A DNA stretch of 54,141 nt from NCBI GenBank assembly GCA_022824615.1, contig JAJDZM010000152.1:1-54141 (forward strand), written 5' to 3'. The notes under the pieces are model-generated. The model did not search any database. It was given only the letters and a program-made list of their open reading frames with translations, and had not been told where the DNA came from. This stretch comes from Candidatus Binatia bacterium. GTDB taxonomy: Bacteria > Desulfobacterota > Binatia > Bin18. The position numbers and the translations under genes are program-made. Positions 8,967-15,823 of the stretch are shown in pieces (the first letter of the stretch is position 1; every line of letters starts with the position of its first letter).

Positions 8967-9939
8967 GATTATACTCTTTCCAGCCGATCCACAGATTGGT
9001 GCTGAGATATTTGTCTCCAAAATCCGGAAAGAGTGTCACCACTATTCCCTGCTCGATCTCACGGGCCACCTGGAGCGCGGCCCACATCGCCGCGCCGGAT
9101 GACTGGCCAACCAAAACCCCCTCTTCTCTCCCAAGCCGGTACACCGTTTCATAGGCGTCTTCAGTGGAAACACTGATCTTTCGGTCAAGCTGTTCCTCAT
9201 GGTAGATGCCGGGCACAATGGAACTGTCCATATGCTTCAGCCCCTCAAGGCCGTGAAAGGCGTCATCCGGTTCAACTCCAACAATCTGAATGTCCGCGTT
9301 TTTCTCCTTCAGGTAGCGTCCGGTTCCCATCAGGGTGCCGCCGGTGCCCATGCCGGCCACAAAGTGGGTGATCCGCTCTTTGGTCTGCCACCACAGCTCC
9401 GGCCCGGTTGTCTGGTAGTGGGCCAGCGAGTTGTGGGGATTAAAGTATTGATCCGGTTTGAAATAGCGCTCGGGATGCTCCTGCAGCCGCTCCCGACACA
9501 GCTCCAAGGCTCCATCCGAGCCGTCCATGGGGCTACTGAAAACCATCTTTGCCCCATACGCGGAGATGATTTTTTTCCGCTCGATACTAACGTTGGCCGG
9601 GATGCACAGCTCGACCGGATAGCCCAGCACGGCGCCGAGCATGGCCAGCGCAATGCCGGTATTCCCGGAGGTGGAATCGAGAATGATCTTGTCCGGGGTC
9701 AGCGCGCCGTTTTCGATTCCTTTTTGGATCATGCACAGCGCAGGGCGATCTTTGACCGACCCACCCGGATTAAAACCTTCGAGTTTGGCATAAACCCGGA
9801 CACTTGGCGCAATGCCCGTACTCAGCCGGGTAATTTCAAGCAGCGGCGTATTCCCAATCAGGTGCAGAACGGACGGAACACGCAGGGGGCCTGCTGGGGG
9901 TGGTCCCTCGGTCGGAAAAAGAGCAAACGTGTCCAGCAT
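8956..9939 (-). CDS. cysM: Cysteine synthase, CysM/CysK family (PLP enzyme)
   Basis: 327 codons from the ATG at 9939. Fold-type II PLP enzyme: the Schiff-base Lys lies in PGGSVKDRPA near residue 60, the phosphate-binding loop is GTGGTLMGTGRYL and the substrate loop is TSGNTGIALA. It would make cysteine from O-acetyl- or O-phosphoserine. Sitting next to a CysO-type carrier, it probably takes sulfur from the carrier thiocarboxylate, as in the mycobacterial CysO-CysM pair. The start codon and first residues (MLDTFALFP) come from half of a palindromic element. A TTG at 9966 would overlap the carrier gene but is less likely. The ribosome site is weak. Confidence 0.88.
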   Translation of the reverse strand: MLDTFALFPTEGPPPAGPLRVPSVLHLIGNTPLLEITRLSTGIAPSVRVYAKLEGFNPGGSVKDRPALCMIQKGIENGALTPDKIILDSTSGNTGIALAMLGAVLGYPVELCIPANVSIERKKIISAYGAKMVFSSPMDGSDGALELCRERLQEHPERYFKPDQYFNPHNSLAHYQTTGPELWWQTKERITHFVAGMGTGGTLMGTGRYLKEKNADIQIVGVEPDDAFHGLEGLKHMDSSIVPGIYHEEQLDRKISVSTEDAYETVYRLGREEGVLVGQSSGAAMWAALQVAREIEQGIVVTLFPDFGDKYLSTNLWIGWKEYNQRG

Positions 9940-9952
9940 CTCTTCTCTATCC
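9916..9952. repeat. Palindromic element, copy 2 (half copy at the cysO/cysM junction)
   Basis: AAAAAGAGCAAACGTGTCC and the adjoining CAGCATCTCTTCTCTATCC match one arm plus the centre; the second arm is missing. On the minus strand it appears to supply the TAG stop of the carrier gene and the ATG of cysM. Confidence 0.75.
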
Positions 9953-10228
9953 AGAGCCTCCGGCAATAGCAGGCACGATAGACACTTCGTCGCCCTCGTT
10001 CACCGGCGTATCCAGGTTGTTAATAAAACGAATGTCTTCACCATTCACAAAGATATTGACAAAGCGACGGACTTCACCGGCCTCGTCACACAACCGTTCT
10101 TTAATCCCAGGATGATGACTCTCTATATGGTCAACCAAGGCCCCAACCGTGGCTCCATCGGCCGGGACTGCTTCCGCGCCGCCGGTAAAACGGCGTAGCG
10201 GGGTTGGGATACGTACCTGCGCACTCAT
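9947..10228 (-). CDS. cysO: CysO/MoaD/ThiS-like sulfur-carrier protein with GGSG tail
   Basis: 93 codons, ubiquitin-fold carrier close to mycobacterial Cys[14 protein letters not shown] at the start, [20 protein letters not shown] in the middle and [14 protein letters not shown] at the end. Carriers of this family are adenylated and thiocarboxylated on the terminal Gly-Gly and then give sulfur to CysM. Here two residues, Ser-Gly, follow Gly-Gly, so the carrier would need trimming before activation. The extra codons and stop abut a half palindromic element. AGGAGG lies 8 bases before the ATG at 10228. It is flanked by cysM and the intact E1 gene, exactly the expected partners. No JAMM-type protease gene lies in the window. 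Confidence 0.87.
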   Translation of the reverse strand: MSAQVRIPTPLRRFTGGAEAVPADGATVGALVDHIESHHPGIKERLCDEAGEVRRFVNIFVNGEDIRFINNLDTPVNEGDEVSIVPAIAGGSG

Positions 10229-10249
10229 GTTCACTCCCTCCTGATGCAG

Positions 10250-10312
10250 TGACTAGTGGTCAGTGGTCAGTGACTGGTTTTCTGACCACCGACCACTCTC
10301 CACTACTGTGAC
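10250..10312. repeat. Short inverted tandem block (GTGGTCAGT units)
   Basis: AGTGGTCAGTGGTCAGTGAC is followed across TGGTTTT by CTGACCACCGACCACTCTCC and ACTACT. It is an inverted pair of heptamer-like tandems in the cysO 5' region, a further member of the short-repeat habit of this genome. Confidence 0.7.
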
Positions 10313-10345
10313 GTTTTTGCTTCGGTCTGACAATCACCCTGTCCG

Positions 10346-10399
10346 AAAGAGGGAACGTGTCCTCCACCAGACACGAGATGCTGGGCACGTTCCTTCTTT
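10346..10399. repeat. Palindromic element, copy 3
   Basis: AAAGAGGGAACGTGTCC pairs with GGGCACGTTCCTTCTTT across TCCACCAGACACGAGATGCT. It lies immediately downstream of the stop of the E1 gene and may act as a hairpin between that gene and cysO. Confidence 0.85.
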
Positions 10400-10403
10400 A
10401 TAC

Positions 10404-11168
10404 TCAGAGCATGGTACAGAGTCTTTCCAACTCATAGGCTTCGGGTCGGATACTCGTAATCGTCTGCTGCGTACCGCACAACGGACAATGCGGGCTCGGG
10501 CGTACCCGGACCTCTCTCCAGCGTAAGGCCAGGGCGTCATAGGTGAGCAAACGGTCGGTGAGCAGTTCTCCTTCCCCGCTCAGATATTTCACTGCCTCGG
10601 CAGCCTGAACGCTCCCCAGACTGCCGGCCAGGCTGCCAAGGATGCCAGCCTCCTGGCAGGTGGGGTTCTCATCGGGATGGGGTGGAACGGGGAACAGGCA
10701 ACGCAAACATGTCGTTTGCCGTGGTAAGACCGTGAGCGCCTGACCATGAAACCGCACGATGCCGGCGTGAGAAAGCGGTTTGTTGAGCAGCACGGCCCCG
10801 TCGTTGATCAAAAATTTTGTGGCCACGCCGTCCGTGCCGTCAATAATAAAATCATAGGCGACAAAGACCTCCGCGAGATTCCCCGCATGCAGCCATTCGT
10901 TATGAGTCGCCACCGTTATCGAGGGGTTGAGTCGCTGAATTTTTTCCTTGGCCGAATCGACCTTTGGCTTCCCGATATCCTGGGTGAAGTGCAAAATTTG
11001 CCGTTGCAAGTTTGACAGCTCGACCCGGTCCGAATCCATCAGACCAATCGTTCCCACCCCAGCCAGGGCGAGCGCCAATGCCGCTGGAGAGCCCAGGCCG
11101 CCAACGCCGACCACCAGGACTTTGCCCTCACGGACGCTCTTGGGAATAGGGGAGGCGGCGTGTTTCAT
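10404..11168 (-). CDS. moeB: MoeB/MoeZ/ThiF-like E1 adenylyltransferase
   Basis: 254 codons. Intact nucleotide loop VVGVGGLGSPAALALA near residue 22, DSDRVELSNLQRQILH, conserved Asp in DGTDGVATKFLIND, putative catalytic Cys in TCQEAGILG, and two zinc-type CxxC pairs (CLRC, CPLC). It would adenylate the Gly-Gly end of a ubiquitin-like carrier, here most likely the CysO-like protein two positions downstream. No rhodanese domain is fused, unlike mycobacterial MoeZ. The ATG follows a strong terminator of the preceding gene, so it probably opens the sulfur operon. A role with molybdopterin or thiamine carriers cannot be excluded. Confidence 0.85.
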   Translation of the reverse strand: MKHAASPIPKSVREGKVLVVGVGGLGSPAALALALAGVGTIGLMDSDRVELSNLQRQILHFTQDIGKPKVDSAKEKIQRLNPSITVATHNEWLHAGNLAEVFVAYDFIIDGTDGVATKFLINDGAVLLNKPLSHAGIVRFHGQALTVLPRQTTCLRCLFPVPPHPDENPTCQEAGILGSLAGSLGSVQAAEAVKYLSGEGELLTDRLLTYDALALRWREVRVRPSPHCPLCGTQQTITSIRPEAYELERLCTML

Positions 11169-11189
11169 GCTGTCTTATTTTCCCAATAG

Positions 11190-11222
11190 AATAAAAAGCC
11201 TCTTCCCAACAGGAAAGAGGCT
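11190..11222 (-). terminator. Intrinsic terminator after the BamD-like gene
   Basis: On the minus strand AGCCTCTTTCC and GGAAGAGGCT form a stem of about 10 bp with a short loop, followed by TTTTTATT. It lies 35 bases after the stop of the BamD-like gene and separates it from moeB. Confidence 0.8.
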
Positions 11223-11256
11223 CGGCTTCGCTGGCTCTTTGTCTAGGCGACGAGTC

Positions 11257-12906
11257 TCATTCGTCCTCAAACTCAAAATCTATTTCCTCGATATCGATCC
11301 CCAGCACGGCTTCTCGTCCGGTTCCGAGTGTGACATCTCCGTTCGTGAGAACGTCGGAGGAGGCGACTTCCCCTTTGACTGGGCTCAGGACAGGCTCATC
11401 TACTTCAACGTATTCAACCTCTGACTCGCGCTGCTCAACCGGCTCACCCTGCTCGACGGCGGCAACCGCCTCGTCGTCCTCAACCTCCCCTTCGACTGGG
11501 CTCAGGACAGGTTTTGCCTCGGCCACCTCTGCGCCGATTGCCATCTCTTCGTCGATAGTCACGTCCTCGACGGCGGCAATCTCTTCAACGACATCCTCGG
11601 CCTCTTCTTCAGCGTCCAACACCCCAGCGGCCTCCAACGCTCCCGCATCTTCCTCAAGCGCAAGAGCGTCGTCCTCGATGTCAAGGGTGAGGATGTCAGC
11701 GTCGGAAAGATCAATGTCGTCCCCGTCGGAGAAAGAGGAAACGTGTCCAGCATCTCTGGCTGATGGAAGGACACGTTCCCTTTTTACATCCTGCTCGGTC
11801 AGTTCCAAGGGTCTGAGATCGTCTGTCTCAACGTCGAATTCCAACTCCTCAATGTCGGGCGTCTCCAGGGCGGCCCGTTCTGCTTCCAGGGCCTCCAAGT
11901 CTACTTCCCGATAATCATCGCCCACTTCGTAGGACCGGTCATCGTCAAAGGCGTCATCCAGGGCGCGCTCCTCCTGCTCGGCCTCTTTTTCTGCTGCCAG
12001 TCTTTCCGCATCCGCTTCCGTCCGGGCCAGACGTTCTGCCTCTTCCTGTTTTTTCAACTCAGAGACGAGCAGCAGCAAGGGATCGACTCCGGCAACAAGA
12101 GGAGACGTGTCCAGCATCTCATCATTGGAGGACACGTTTCCTCTTGCAAGGAACCCGTCCGAGTCGGTCGCCTCGTCCTCCGGGTCGTCCTCTTCCGCGT
12201 TGGGGGCCTCGCTATTCGCTCTCCGGGCGGACTGAGCGCGGGCCGCCAGTTCGGCCAACTCGACGTTCCCCTCTTCGTTCAAAAGCTGTTCGAGCCGACC
12301 CAAGGCTTCCACGGTGGCATCCGTCTCGGAGTATTGCTCAATCAGGTTGCGCAGACGTGCTTTTGTGGCGGTCAGATTGCCGCGCTTCTCGTTGAAGTTC
12401 GCCACCATCAATTCGTGGGCCGCCAGGATATCACGCGCCGATTTGCTTTTCTCCTCAGCCTGGAGGACGAAGGCACTTTCCGGATACCGGTCTATCACCT
12501 CTTGAAAAAATCCGTCCGCCCGGCGCGTCACTGCCTGATCGCGATCCCTGGAGCGAATCTGGCTATAGTTCGTAATGCCGAGAAAGTACTTGACAAACGG
12601 CATATGCCTGCTGGTCGGATAGGCCCGCTCGAAGTCCTTAAAGGCCGCAACGGCTTCGGCGTAATTTTCTTCCATAAACAGCCCATAGGCCGTTTTGAGC
12701 TGGGCTTCCTCAGCGTACGGGTTGAGCGGATATTGATCGAGCAACTCCCGATACTGATCGGAAGCCCCCAGATAGTCCTCATCCGTGAAAGACTCGGTTG
12801 CCTGCTGATAATATTCTTTGGCCGAGGGGCGTCTGAGGGTTGCCGAGCATCCCCATACGCCCAGCAGCACGAGGCTCAAGCATAGGACCCATATTCGTTC
12901 GAACAT
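11257..12906 (-). CDS. bamD: BamD/ComL-like outer-membrane lipoprotein with long acidic repeat-riddled tail
   Basis: 549 codons. Lipoprotein signal with lipobox LGVWGC (Cys20), then TPR-like repeats (YYQQATESFTDEDYLGAS, YRELLDQYPLNPYAEEAQ, FKDFERAYPTSRHMPFVKY) to about residue 240, as in BamD, the outer-membrane beta-barrel assembly lipoprotein of about 245 residues. The other 300 residues are a highly acidic tail not found in BamD. That tail contains two in-frame palindromic elements (RGNVSSNDEMLDTSPLVAG near 260 and RERVLPSARDAGHVSSFSDG near 390) and two copies of a second repeat read as PVLSPVEGEVE and PVLSPVKGEVA. The rest is glutamate/aspartate-rich. It is followed by a terminator. Confidence 0.82.
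   Translation of the reverse strand: MFERIWVLCLSLVLLGVWGCSATLRRPSAKEYYQQATESFTDEDYLGASDQYRELLDQYPLNPYAEEAQLKTAYGLFMEENYAEAVAAFKDFERAYPTSRHMPFVKYFLGITNYSQIRSRDRDQAVTRRADGFFQEVIDRYPESAFVLQAEEKSKSARDILAAHELMVANFNEKRGNLTATKARLRNLIEQYSETDATVEALGRLEQLLNEEGNVELAELAARAQSARRANSEAPNAEEDDPEDEATDSDGFLARGNVSSNDEMLDTSPLVAGVDPLLLLVSELKKQEEAERLARTEADAERLAAEKEAEQEERALDDAFDDDRSYEVGDDYREVDLEALEAERAALETPDIEELEFDVETDDLRPLELTEQDVKRERVLPSARDAGHVSSFSDGDDIDLSDADILTLDIEDDALALEEDAGALEAAGVLDAEEEAEDVVEEIAAVEDVTIDEEMAIGAEVAEAKPVLSPVEGEVEDDEAVAAVEQGEPVEQRESEVEYVEVDEPVLSPVKGEVASSDVLTNGDVTLGTGREAVLGIDIEEIDFEFEDE
11372..11397. repeat. Dispersed repeat (GACTGGGCTCAGGACAGG), copy 1
   Basis: CCCCTTTGACTGGGCTCAGG and ACAGGCTC, in frame inside the acidic tail of the BamD-like protein (read as PVLSPVKGE on the minus strand). 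The same core recurs at 11490-11515 and, longer, at 18430-18516. Confidence 0.8.
11490..11515. repeat. Dispersed repeat (GACTGGGCTCAGGACAGG), copy 2
   Basis: CCCCTTCGACTGGGCTCAGG and ACAGGTTT, in frame inside the same acidic tail (PVLSPVEGE). Nearly identical to the copy at 11372. Confidence 0.8.
11732..11785. repeat. Palindromic element, copy 4 (in frame in bamD)
   Basis: AAAGAGGAAACGTGTCC pairs with GGACACGTTCCCTTTTT across AGCATCTCTGGCTGATGGAA. It is translated without frame break on the minus strand inside the acidic tail. Confidence 0.88.
12096..12146. repeat. Palindromic element, copy 5 (in frame in bamD)
   Basis: CAAGAGGAGACGTGTCC pairs with GGACACGTTTCCTCTTG with one mismatch across AGCATCTCATCATTGGA. 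It is translated as RGNVSSNDEMLDTSPL at the start of the acidic tail. Confidence 0.9.
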
Positions 12907-13016
12907 TGTTCTGCACGCTAGAGGATTTCCGCCAGGGTTTCAATGTACCCGACGCTGCGTACTGGCGAGAGGATACGGTGTAATCCCGCTATACCGGAGC
13001 GCGCGGGCACGCAGAG

Positions 13017-13068
13017 AAGAGGAAACGTGTCCTCCAATCAGACAGAGATGCTGGACACGTTTCCTCTT
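13017..13068. repeat. Palindromic element, copy 6 (between ppk and bamD)
   Basis: AAGAGGAAACGTGTCC and GGACACGTTTCCTCTT are perfect complements across TCCAATCAGACAGAGATGCT. It lies 8 bases past the ppk stop, where it could serve as a transcript-end hairpin. Confidence 0.9.
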
Positions 13069-13075
13069 TTGGCTG

Positions 13076-15190
13076 CTACTCTTCAAAGGGCTGGAGGCCG
13101 TCCAGGTCGATCTCTTCCTCGACCGGCATCTGGGCGTCGGACTGGGCCTTGGTAAATTCGTATAGGCGTTGCTGAGAGCGGACAGGAGAGAGTGGGTCGG
13201 GCTCCACCCGCTTGGAGCGTCCGTCAGGCAAAACTGCGCGCGCCTTGACCGTGTCGGCCAGTTGAATGCTGAGTATTTCAAAAAGCTGGTCCTGGATATG
13301 AGGATCAAGGATGGGAAAGGCGACTTCGACGCGGCGGTCAAGATTGCGCGGCATCCAGTCGGCCGAGGAGAGGAAATACTCGGCCTCGCCACCATTATGA
13401 AAATAAAAGATGCGGGCGTGTTCGAGGTAGCGATCGATAATCGAAATCACCCGAATCCGTTCGGATATGCCCGGCAGTCCGGGCCGTAGGCAGCAGATGC
13501 CACGGATAATGAGATCAATTTCCACTCCCGCCTGACTGGCGGTATACAACTCCTCGATCATGGCTGCGTCAACCAGACTGTTGATCTTGGCAATGATTCT
13601 GGCCGGCTTGCCCTCCAGGGCGTGTTCCGCTTCGCGCCGAATCCGTTCAATCATCCCCTCCCGCATACTCGTGGGAGCGACCAGGAGATGGTGAAACGTC
13701 TGCGGGCGGGTATAGCCGGTTAACAGGTTAAACAGGTCGGTAAGATCGTCGCCAAAGGACTCGCGGCAGGTAAAGAGACCGAAGTCGCCGTAGATGCCGC
13801 TCGTATTCACGTTATAGTTGCCGGTTGCGAGATGGCAGTAGCGACGGATGCCCGCACTCTCACGCCGTACCACCAGGCAGGCCTTGCAATGGGTCTTATA
13901 GCCGACCAGCCCATACACCACATGGGCGCCGACCTCTTCGAGCGCGCGTGCCCAGGTAATATTGGCTTCCTCATCAAAACGGGCGCGGAGTTCGACCAGG
14001 ACGGCCACTTCTTTCCCCGCTTCTGCGGCCCGCGTGAGCGCTTGGGCAATAGGTGAGGTCGGGCTGACCCGGTAGAGGGTCATTTTAATGGCCAGGACAT
14101 TCGGGTCGGTCGCGGCCTCTTCTACAAAGCGCGTCACCACATCGAAAGACTGGTAGGGATGGTGCACCAGGATGTCGCCCTCCCGAATCGCACTCCACAT
14201 ATCCGGCTTTTGCTCACAGGCCGGGACCGAGAGGGGCGTCCACGGCTGGTCTTTATGCTGCGGCAGGTCCACGGCTCCATAGAGCTGAAACAGGTCGGTA
14301 AAAGCGGTGAAACCCTCACCGCCGTACAGATCTTCGGGGCGCAGGTCGAGTTCATCAATAAACATATTGAGAACGCCCTGCGGCAGGTCGGAGTCGTATT
14401 GCAGCCGCACCGCGGTCCCCATGCGCCGATCGCGCACGCTCTCTTCGATACTCGTGAGGAGATCTTCGGTTCGGCCGAGTGCCAGGGCGGAGTCTGCGTC
14501 CCTCGTCACCCGGACGGCATGACATGACAGGATCTCATAGCCGTGATACGGGCGGGGCAAATACAGCCGCACCACATCTTCAAGCAGGATAAAGATATGC
14601 TTGCCGGCTGGAGCTGGCAGCGCGATAAAGCGCTGGACGACCTGGCTGGGAATATGGACAACGGCCAATTTGGTCTGGGGCAGACGTGAGGTCCCGGCCG
14701 AGCGCAGGGCCGCGACCAGGCACAGGGAACGGTTACCGAGGTGGGGAAAGGGATGGCCGGGGTCAATCGCCAGCGGCGTGACAACCGGCAGCAAGGTCCG
14801 CCGAAAGAAGTCTTCCAGAAAATGACTCTGCTCGGCATTCAGCTCTTCCGGACGGGTAATATGAATCCCCTCAGCCTCCAGTTGTGGCTGAATGGTCTCC
14901 AGAAAACCCCGGTGCTGTTCCTCGGCAAGCTCATGGACGCGCTTTGAGATAGCGGTCAGCGTCTGGGCCGGGGTCATGCCATCCGGACCAGCCTCCAGGT
15001 CGCCCTGAACGATCCGCCGCTTGAGCCGCGCCACCCGGACCATGAAAAATTCGTCCATATTGGCGCTGAATATGGCCATGAACTTGACGCGTTCGAGCAG
15101 GGGGACGCTCTCGTCGAAGGCTTCTTCAAGCACGCGTCGGTTGAATTCGAGCCAGGACAACTCACGGTTAATGAAAGGCTTGTCTTCCAT
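13076..15190 (-). CDS. ppk1: Polyphosphate kinase 1
   Basis: 704 codons from the ATG at 15190. PPK1 reversibly makes polyphosphate from ATP. The N-terminal domain starts with INRELSWLEFNRRVLEEA and SANMDEFFMVRVARLK. The phospholipase-D-like catalytic domains carry the autophosphorylated His in YCHLATGNYNVNTSGIYGD and the second His in EHARIFYFHNGGEAEYFLSS, with SSADWMPRNLDRRVEV near the end. Length is normal. An upstream ATG at 15235 lies inside a palindromic element and would add MREMLNTFPLDGGIC, which is not family sequence. It is the first gene on the minus side of a divergent control region; a phosphate link fits the pst-pho genes 5 kb away. Confidence 0.95.
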   Translation of the reverse strand: MEDKPFINRELSWLEFNRRVLEEAFDESVPLLERVKFMAIFSANMDEFFMVRVARLKRRIVQGDLEAGPDGMTPAQTLTAISKRVHELAEEQHRGFLETIQPQLEAEGIHITRPEELNAEQSHFLEDFFRRTLLPVVTPLAIDPGHPFPHLGNRSLCLVAALRSAGTSRLPQTKLAVVHIPSQVVQRFIALPAPAGKHIFILLEDVVRLYLPRPYHGYEILSCHAVRVTRDADSALALGRTEDLLTSIEESVRDRRMGTAVRLQYDSDLPQGVLNMFIDELDLRPEDLYGGEGFTAFTDLFQLYGAVDLPQHKDQPWTPLSVPACEQKPDMWSAIREGDILVHHPYQSFDVVTRFVEEAATDPNVLAIKMTLYRVSPTSPIAQALTRAAEAGKEVAVLVELRARFDEEANITWARALEEVGAHVVYGLVGYKTHCKACLVVRRESAGIRRYCHLATGNYNVNTSGIYGDFGLFTCRESFGDDLTDLFNLLTGYTRPQTFHHLLVAPTSMREGMIERIRREAEHALEGKPARIIAKINSLVDAAMIEELYTASQAGVEIDLIIRGICCLRPGLPGISERIRVISIIDRYLEHARIFYFHNGGEAEYFLSSADWMPRNLDRRVEVAFPILDPHIQDQLFEILSIQLADTVKARAVLPDGRSKRVEPDPLSPVRSQQRLYEFTKAQSDAQMPVEEEIDLDGLQPFEE

Positions 15191-15205
15191 GCAGATACCG
15201 CCGTC

Positions 15206-15257
15206 AAGAGGAAACGTGTTCAGCATCTCTCTCATTGGAGAACAGGTTTCCTCTTTT
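15206..15257. repeat. Palindromic element, copy 7 (ppk leader)
   Basis: AAGAGGAAACGTGTT pairs with AACAGGTTTCCTCTT (one internal mismatch) across CAGCATCTCTCTCATTGGAG. It lies 15 bases upstream of the ppk ATG, in the place expected for the ribosome site region. Confidence 0.88.
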
Positions 15258-15330
15258 TATCAGACATCAGGTCTATGCTCCAAAAACGATAGATATAAGC
15301 GTAGCGTGCTGCAACCCCAGGGGGATTTTA

Positions 15331-15454
15331 CCCCGATACGAGCCCACAGGAGCGAGAGGAGGGGCGCTGCTAGGGCGCGTGATCCTAGGGAGGGAGATCG
15401 ACACGATACCTAGCAACGCCAGGGGGAAGGATAACGTCTCCTGTCTTATCGGGG
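15331..15454. ncRNA. Candidate structured RNA / cruciform, unit 1 of a tandem pair
   Basis: Nested complementary arms: CCCCGATA (15331) with TATCGGGG (15447), ACAGGAG (15346) with CTCCTGT (15438), and GGCGCTGCTAGG (15363) with CCTAGCAACGCC (15409). Inside lies GTGATCCTAGGGAGG, shared exactly with unit 2. The strand is not settled: mismatches in the main stem become G-U pairs on the minus strand (ppk leader), while one short 3' hairpin favours plus (mgtE leader). I match it to no riboswitch class I know. Confidence 0.55.
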
Positions 15455-15504
15455 AGATTTTACCTAGGAGTGACAGGTCAGTGAAAGTCTGGTTATCCAT
15501 GCAG

Positions 15505-15619
15505 CATAGAGGTCTACGATAGTGAGGGGGGCGCTGGTAGGGCGTGTGATCCTAGGGAGGCGGATCGGCACTGCGCCTACCAGCACCGGGGGGTAGGGAT
15601 AGCGTTTCCTGTCCCTATG
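15505..15619. ncRNA. Candidate structured RNA / cruciform, unit 2 of a tandem pair
   Basis: GGCGCTGGTAGG (15530) pairs with CCTACCAGCACC (15576), with a C-G to G-C swap relative to unit 1. TAGGGA (15594) pairs with TCCCTA (15612), and CATAG (15505) may pair with CTATG (15615). The loop GTGATCCTAGGGAGG and the 3' word CGTTTCCTGTC (CGTCTCCTGTC in unit 1) are conserved. Conserved loops with covarying stems suggest RNA structure. Confidence 0.55.
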
Positions 15620-15641
15620 TCTCCTCATTGCATGACAACAT

Positions 15642-15673
15642 TGTGACGCTGCGATGAAAAATATGTGACGCTG
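15642..15673. promoter_or_regulatory. Direct repeat TGTGACGCTG x2, two helical turns apart
   Basis: TGTGACGCTG occurs exactly at 15642-15651 and 15664-15673, start to start 22 bp, in the divergent region between ppk and mgtE. This geometry fits a dimeric activator or repressor binding one face of the helix. Which regulator is unknown. Confidence 0.5.
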
Positions 15674-15753
15674 GCAGGCCGCACCCGTTCAGGACGCTCT
15701 CATCTCATTCCAGGCCATTCATCTTTTGTGATTTGGCAGCTACAGTTCGGACG

Positions 15754-15808
15754 AAAAGAGGAAACGTGTCCAGCATCTCTCTATCATTGGAGGGCACGTT
15801 TCCTCTTT
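15754..15808. repeat. Palindromic element, copy 8 (mgtE leader)
   Basis: AAAAGAGGAAACGTGTCC pairs with GGGCACGTTTCCTCTTT across AGCATCTCTCTATCATTGGA. It ends 15 bases before the mgtE ATG and so forms part of its leader. Confidence 0.9.
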
Positions 15809-15823
15809 GAAGCGATACGACGC

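Noticed and set aside
15331..15619. The tandem units as a known Mg2+ (M-box), Mn2+, cobalamin, glycine or c-di-GMP riboswitch
   Set aside because: None of the conserved core words of those classes that I know is present; only the tandem layout recalls the glycine class.
13017..15808. The palindromic elements as ordinary intrinsic terminators
   Set aside because: Some may end transcripts, but they lack consistent T-runs, share a conserved asymmetric centre and occur in frame inside genes, which terminators do not.
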